Positions 13,250 through 14,803 of a stretch of DNA of 14,803 bases are shown here, piece after piece; positions within the stretch are counted from its first letter, which is position 1, and each line of letters begins with the position of its first letter. This stretch comes from Rubritepida sp. Lineage in GTDB: Bacteria; Pseudomonadota; Alphaproteobacteria; Acetobacterales; Acetobacteraceae. A program made the position numbers and the translations under genes. The stretch is taken from positions 1 through 14,803 of the forward strand of contig JACMRO010000534.1 in the NCBI GenBank assembly GCA_014376425.1, written 5' to 3'. The notes beneath the pieces are model-generated. The model searched no databases, was not told the DNA's origin, and saw nothing but the letters and a program-made list of their open reading frames with translations.

Positions 13250-14229
13250 TCATCACCCGCTCCCCGTTGCGCATCTCCATCGGCGGTGGCGGCACCGACC
13301 TGCCGAGCTACTACCGGGAGCATGAGGGGTTTCTGGTCGCAATGGCGATCCAGAAGCACATCTACGTCTCGGTCCAGCGGACGCTCGACCCCGGCATCCT
13401 GCTCAAATACTCGCAGCTGGAGCGGCCCGCGGCGGTGGCGGACATCCAGCACCCGATCATCCGCGAATCCCTGCAATGCCTGGGGCTGGACGATGAACGG
13501 AACCTGGAGATCACCTCGGTGGCGGACATTCCGGCCGGCACCGGCCTGGGCTCGTCGGGCAGCTTTGCTACCGCGTTGCTGCGCGCGCTGCACATCCTCA
13601 AGCGCGCCCATATCGACCCCGGCGCCCTGGCCGAACTTGCCTGCCATATCGAACTGGACCGGCTGGGTGAGCCGATCGGCAAGCAGGACCAGTACATCGC
13701 GGCCTTCGGCGGGCTGACAGCCTTCAGCTTCGCCCGCGATGGCCAGGTGGTGGCCGAGAGCCTGCCGGTCAGCGCCGAGACGATGGAGGATTTGCAGGAC
13801 AACACCCTGATGTTCTTCACCGGCCGCACCCGCAGCGCCGGCGCCATCCTGGCCGAGCAGGACGCCAGGTCGAAATCCGCCGATGCCGGGATGACCGCCA
13901 ATCTCGATCGGGTGAAGGCGCTGGGCTACGAAACGCGCGACGCCTTCCTGGCCGGGAAGCTCGGCCGTTGGGGCGAGATCATGCGCGAGCACTGGGAGGC
14001 GAAAAAGAAGCGCTCCGCCGGCATGTCCTCGCCGCAGATCGACGCCTGGTACGACCTGGCCATGCGCTCCGGCGCCATCGGCGGCAAGCTGGTAGGCGCG
14101 GGCGGCGGCGGTTTCCTGCTGTTCTACGCCGATGACGCCAGGCGGCTGCGCGCGGCGATGCGCGCCGCCGGCCTGGCCGAGGTGCGGCTGCATGTCGACG
14201 TCGAAGGTACCAAGGTGCTGGACCGCTGA
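13246..14229 (+). CDS. hddA: GHMP-family sugar kinase, D-glycero-D-manno-heptose 7-phosphate kinase-like
   Basis: A 327-residue GHMP kinase. Motif 1 is MIITRSPLRISIGGGGTDLPSYY cut across residues 1-23, the ATP-binding motif 2 is PAGTGLGSSG (96-105), and motif 3 is GKLVGAGGGGFLL near 280-292. The opening and the LGEPIGKQDQYIAAFGGL stretch are typical of HddA, which phosphorylates C1 of D-glycero-alpha-D-manno-heptose 7-phosphate on the route to GDP-heptose. Fucokinase-like and LmbP-type kinases are related alternatives. The gmhA, gmhB and hddC neighbours favour the heptose role. The ATG at 13246 starts exactly at the conserved family N-terminus; an in-frame GTG at 13228 would add six residues. 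It follows the methyltransferase gene by 67 bp and precedes hddC by two bases. Confidence 0.85.
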   Translation: MIITRSPLRISIGGGGTDLPSYYREHEGFLVAMAIQKHIYVSVQRTLDPGILLKYSQLERPAAVADIQHPIIRESLQCLGLDDERNLEITSVADIPAGTGLGSSGSFATALLRALHILKRAHIDPGALAELACHIELDRLGEPIGKQDQYIAAFGGLTAFSFARDGQVVAESLPVSAETMEDLQDNTLMFFTGRTRSAGAILAEQDARSKSADAGMTANLDRVKALGYETRDAFLAGKLGRWGEIMREHWEAKKKRSAGMSSPQIDAWYDLAMRSGAIGGKLVGAGGGGFLLFYADDARRLRAAMRAAGLAEVRLHVDVEGTKVLDR

Positions 14230-14231
14230 GC

Positions 14232-14803
14232 ATGCCCCCCCCGCTCCCCCCCTTGGCCATCCTGGCGGGCGGGCTGGCGACGCGGTTGCAGCCCATTACC
14301 GCATCCATCCCCAAGGTGCTCGTGCCGGTGAATGGCGAACCATTCCTGGCGCATCAACTGCGCCTGGCGCAACGCCAGGGTTTTACCCGCGTGCTGCTGT
14401 GCATCGGCCATCTGGGTGAGCAGGTCGAGGACTGGGTCACGGCCCATCGCGGCGACTTCGCGATGACCGTGGAGTTCAGCCATGAAGGTCCGGACCGGCG
14501 CGGCACCGGCGGCGCGCTGCGCCACGCCCTGGCCCATCTGGGCGAGCATTTCTTCACCCTCTACGGCGACAGTTACCTCGACGTCGAGGCGGCGCCGATC
14601 CACGCGGCCTTCCTGGCGGCCTGCGCGCCGGCCCTGATGGCCCTGTTGCACAATCGCGACCGATGGGAAGCGTCGAACGTCGTGTTCGACGGGAGCCTGG
14701 TCCGCGCGCATGACAAGGCCGCGCGCGGCCAGCCGGGGCTGGAGTGGGTCGACTACGGCTTCTCTGTTTTCAGCCGCGCGGTGATCGAGGGCTGGCCAGG
14801 CCC
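14232..14803 (+). CDS. hddC: Sugar-1-phosphate nucleotidyltransferase, HddC-like (3' end beyond window)
   Basis: The frame opens with ATG two bases after the hddA stop and remains open to the window end (190 codons). The nucleotide-binding signature LAGGLATRL-x-PIT-x-x-IPKVLVPV-x-GEPF occupies residues 11-38, including the conserved lysine K28, and LYGDSYLDV (110-118) carries the metal-binding aspartate D113 of this fold. GTGGALRHAL is the usual nucleotide/sugar loop. HddC transfers GMP to D-glycero-alpha-D-manno-heptose 1-phosphate. Base specificity is not readable here, so GDP is inferred from the hddA neighbour. The product would feed the epimerase and the glycosyltransferases of this locus. 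Glucose-1-phosphate or mannose-1-phosphate transferases share the motifs and remain possible. Confidence 0.82.
   Translation, partial: MPPPLPPLAILAGGLATRLQPITASIPKVLVPVNGEPFLAHQLRLAQRQGFTRVLLCIGHLGEQVEDWVTAHRGDFAMTVEFSHEGPDRRGTGGALRHALAHLGEHFFTLYGDSYLDVEAAPIHAAFLAACAPALMALLHNRDRWEASNVVFDGSLVRAHDKAARGQPGLEWVDYGFSVFSRAVIEGWPG

Noticed and set aside
11754..13295. 513-residue open frame on the - strand
   Set aside because: It is antisense to the FkbM methyltransferase gene, whose motifs are clear on the + strand. The composition is typical of a shadow frame.

Overview
The window is about 14.8 kb of very GC-rich DNA. Coding is dense and genes are joined by 4-nt stop/start overlaps. The GC content and a CcrM-type GANTC methyltransferase point to an alphaproteobacterium. 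A Rhodospirillales/Acetobacteraceae-like host is my inference only. I see no rRNA, tRNA or CRISPR array.

Left part (1-3375, + strand): the 3' part of recX, then azlC and azlD (branched-chain amino-acid exporter pair), then a ccrM DNA methyltransferase with two GANTC sites in its leader, then a GNAT acetyltransferase. Between azlC and azlD a 14-bp unit is present three times. It creates two 5-codon minicistrons, each joined to the next frame by an ATGA overlap.

Middle part (3350-8783, - strand): a three-gene operon transcribed right to left, with 4-nt overlaps at both junctions. It encodes a large multidomain GT2 glycosyltransferase, a second large glycosyltransferase-like protein whose GT-A-like module looks catalytically degenerate, and a small SAM-methyltransferase-like protein. 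The last gene overlaps the GNAT gene tail to tail by 26 bp.

Divergent intergenic region (8784-9138): it contains an approximately 159-bp palindromic, MITE-like element (8858-9016). The element has imperfect terminal inverted repeats, a perfect central hairpin and flanking TTAG direct repeats.

Right part (9139-14803, + strand): a tightly coupled operon for an activated heptose. The order is gmhA-like isomerase, gmhB-like bisphosphatase, transaldolase, NAD-dependent sugar epimerase/dehydratase, FkbM methyltransferase, hddA-like GHMP kinase and hddC-like nucleotidyltransferase (cut by the window end). Read as a pathway, transaldolase could supply sedoheptulose 7-phosphate. GmhA would convert it to D-glycero-D-manno-heptose 7-phosphate, HddA would phosphorylate C1, GmhB would remove the 7-phosphate, and HddC would make the nucleotide sugar (GDP-heptose in the known pathway). 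The epimerase and FkbM methyltransferase would modify it. The divergent glycosyltransferases are plausible users, for a surface polysaccharide or glycan. The specific substrates are inferred from family membership and gene context.
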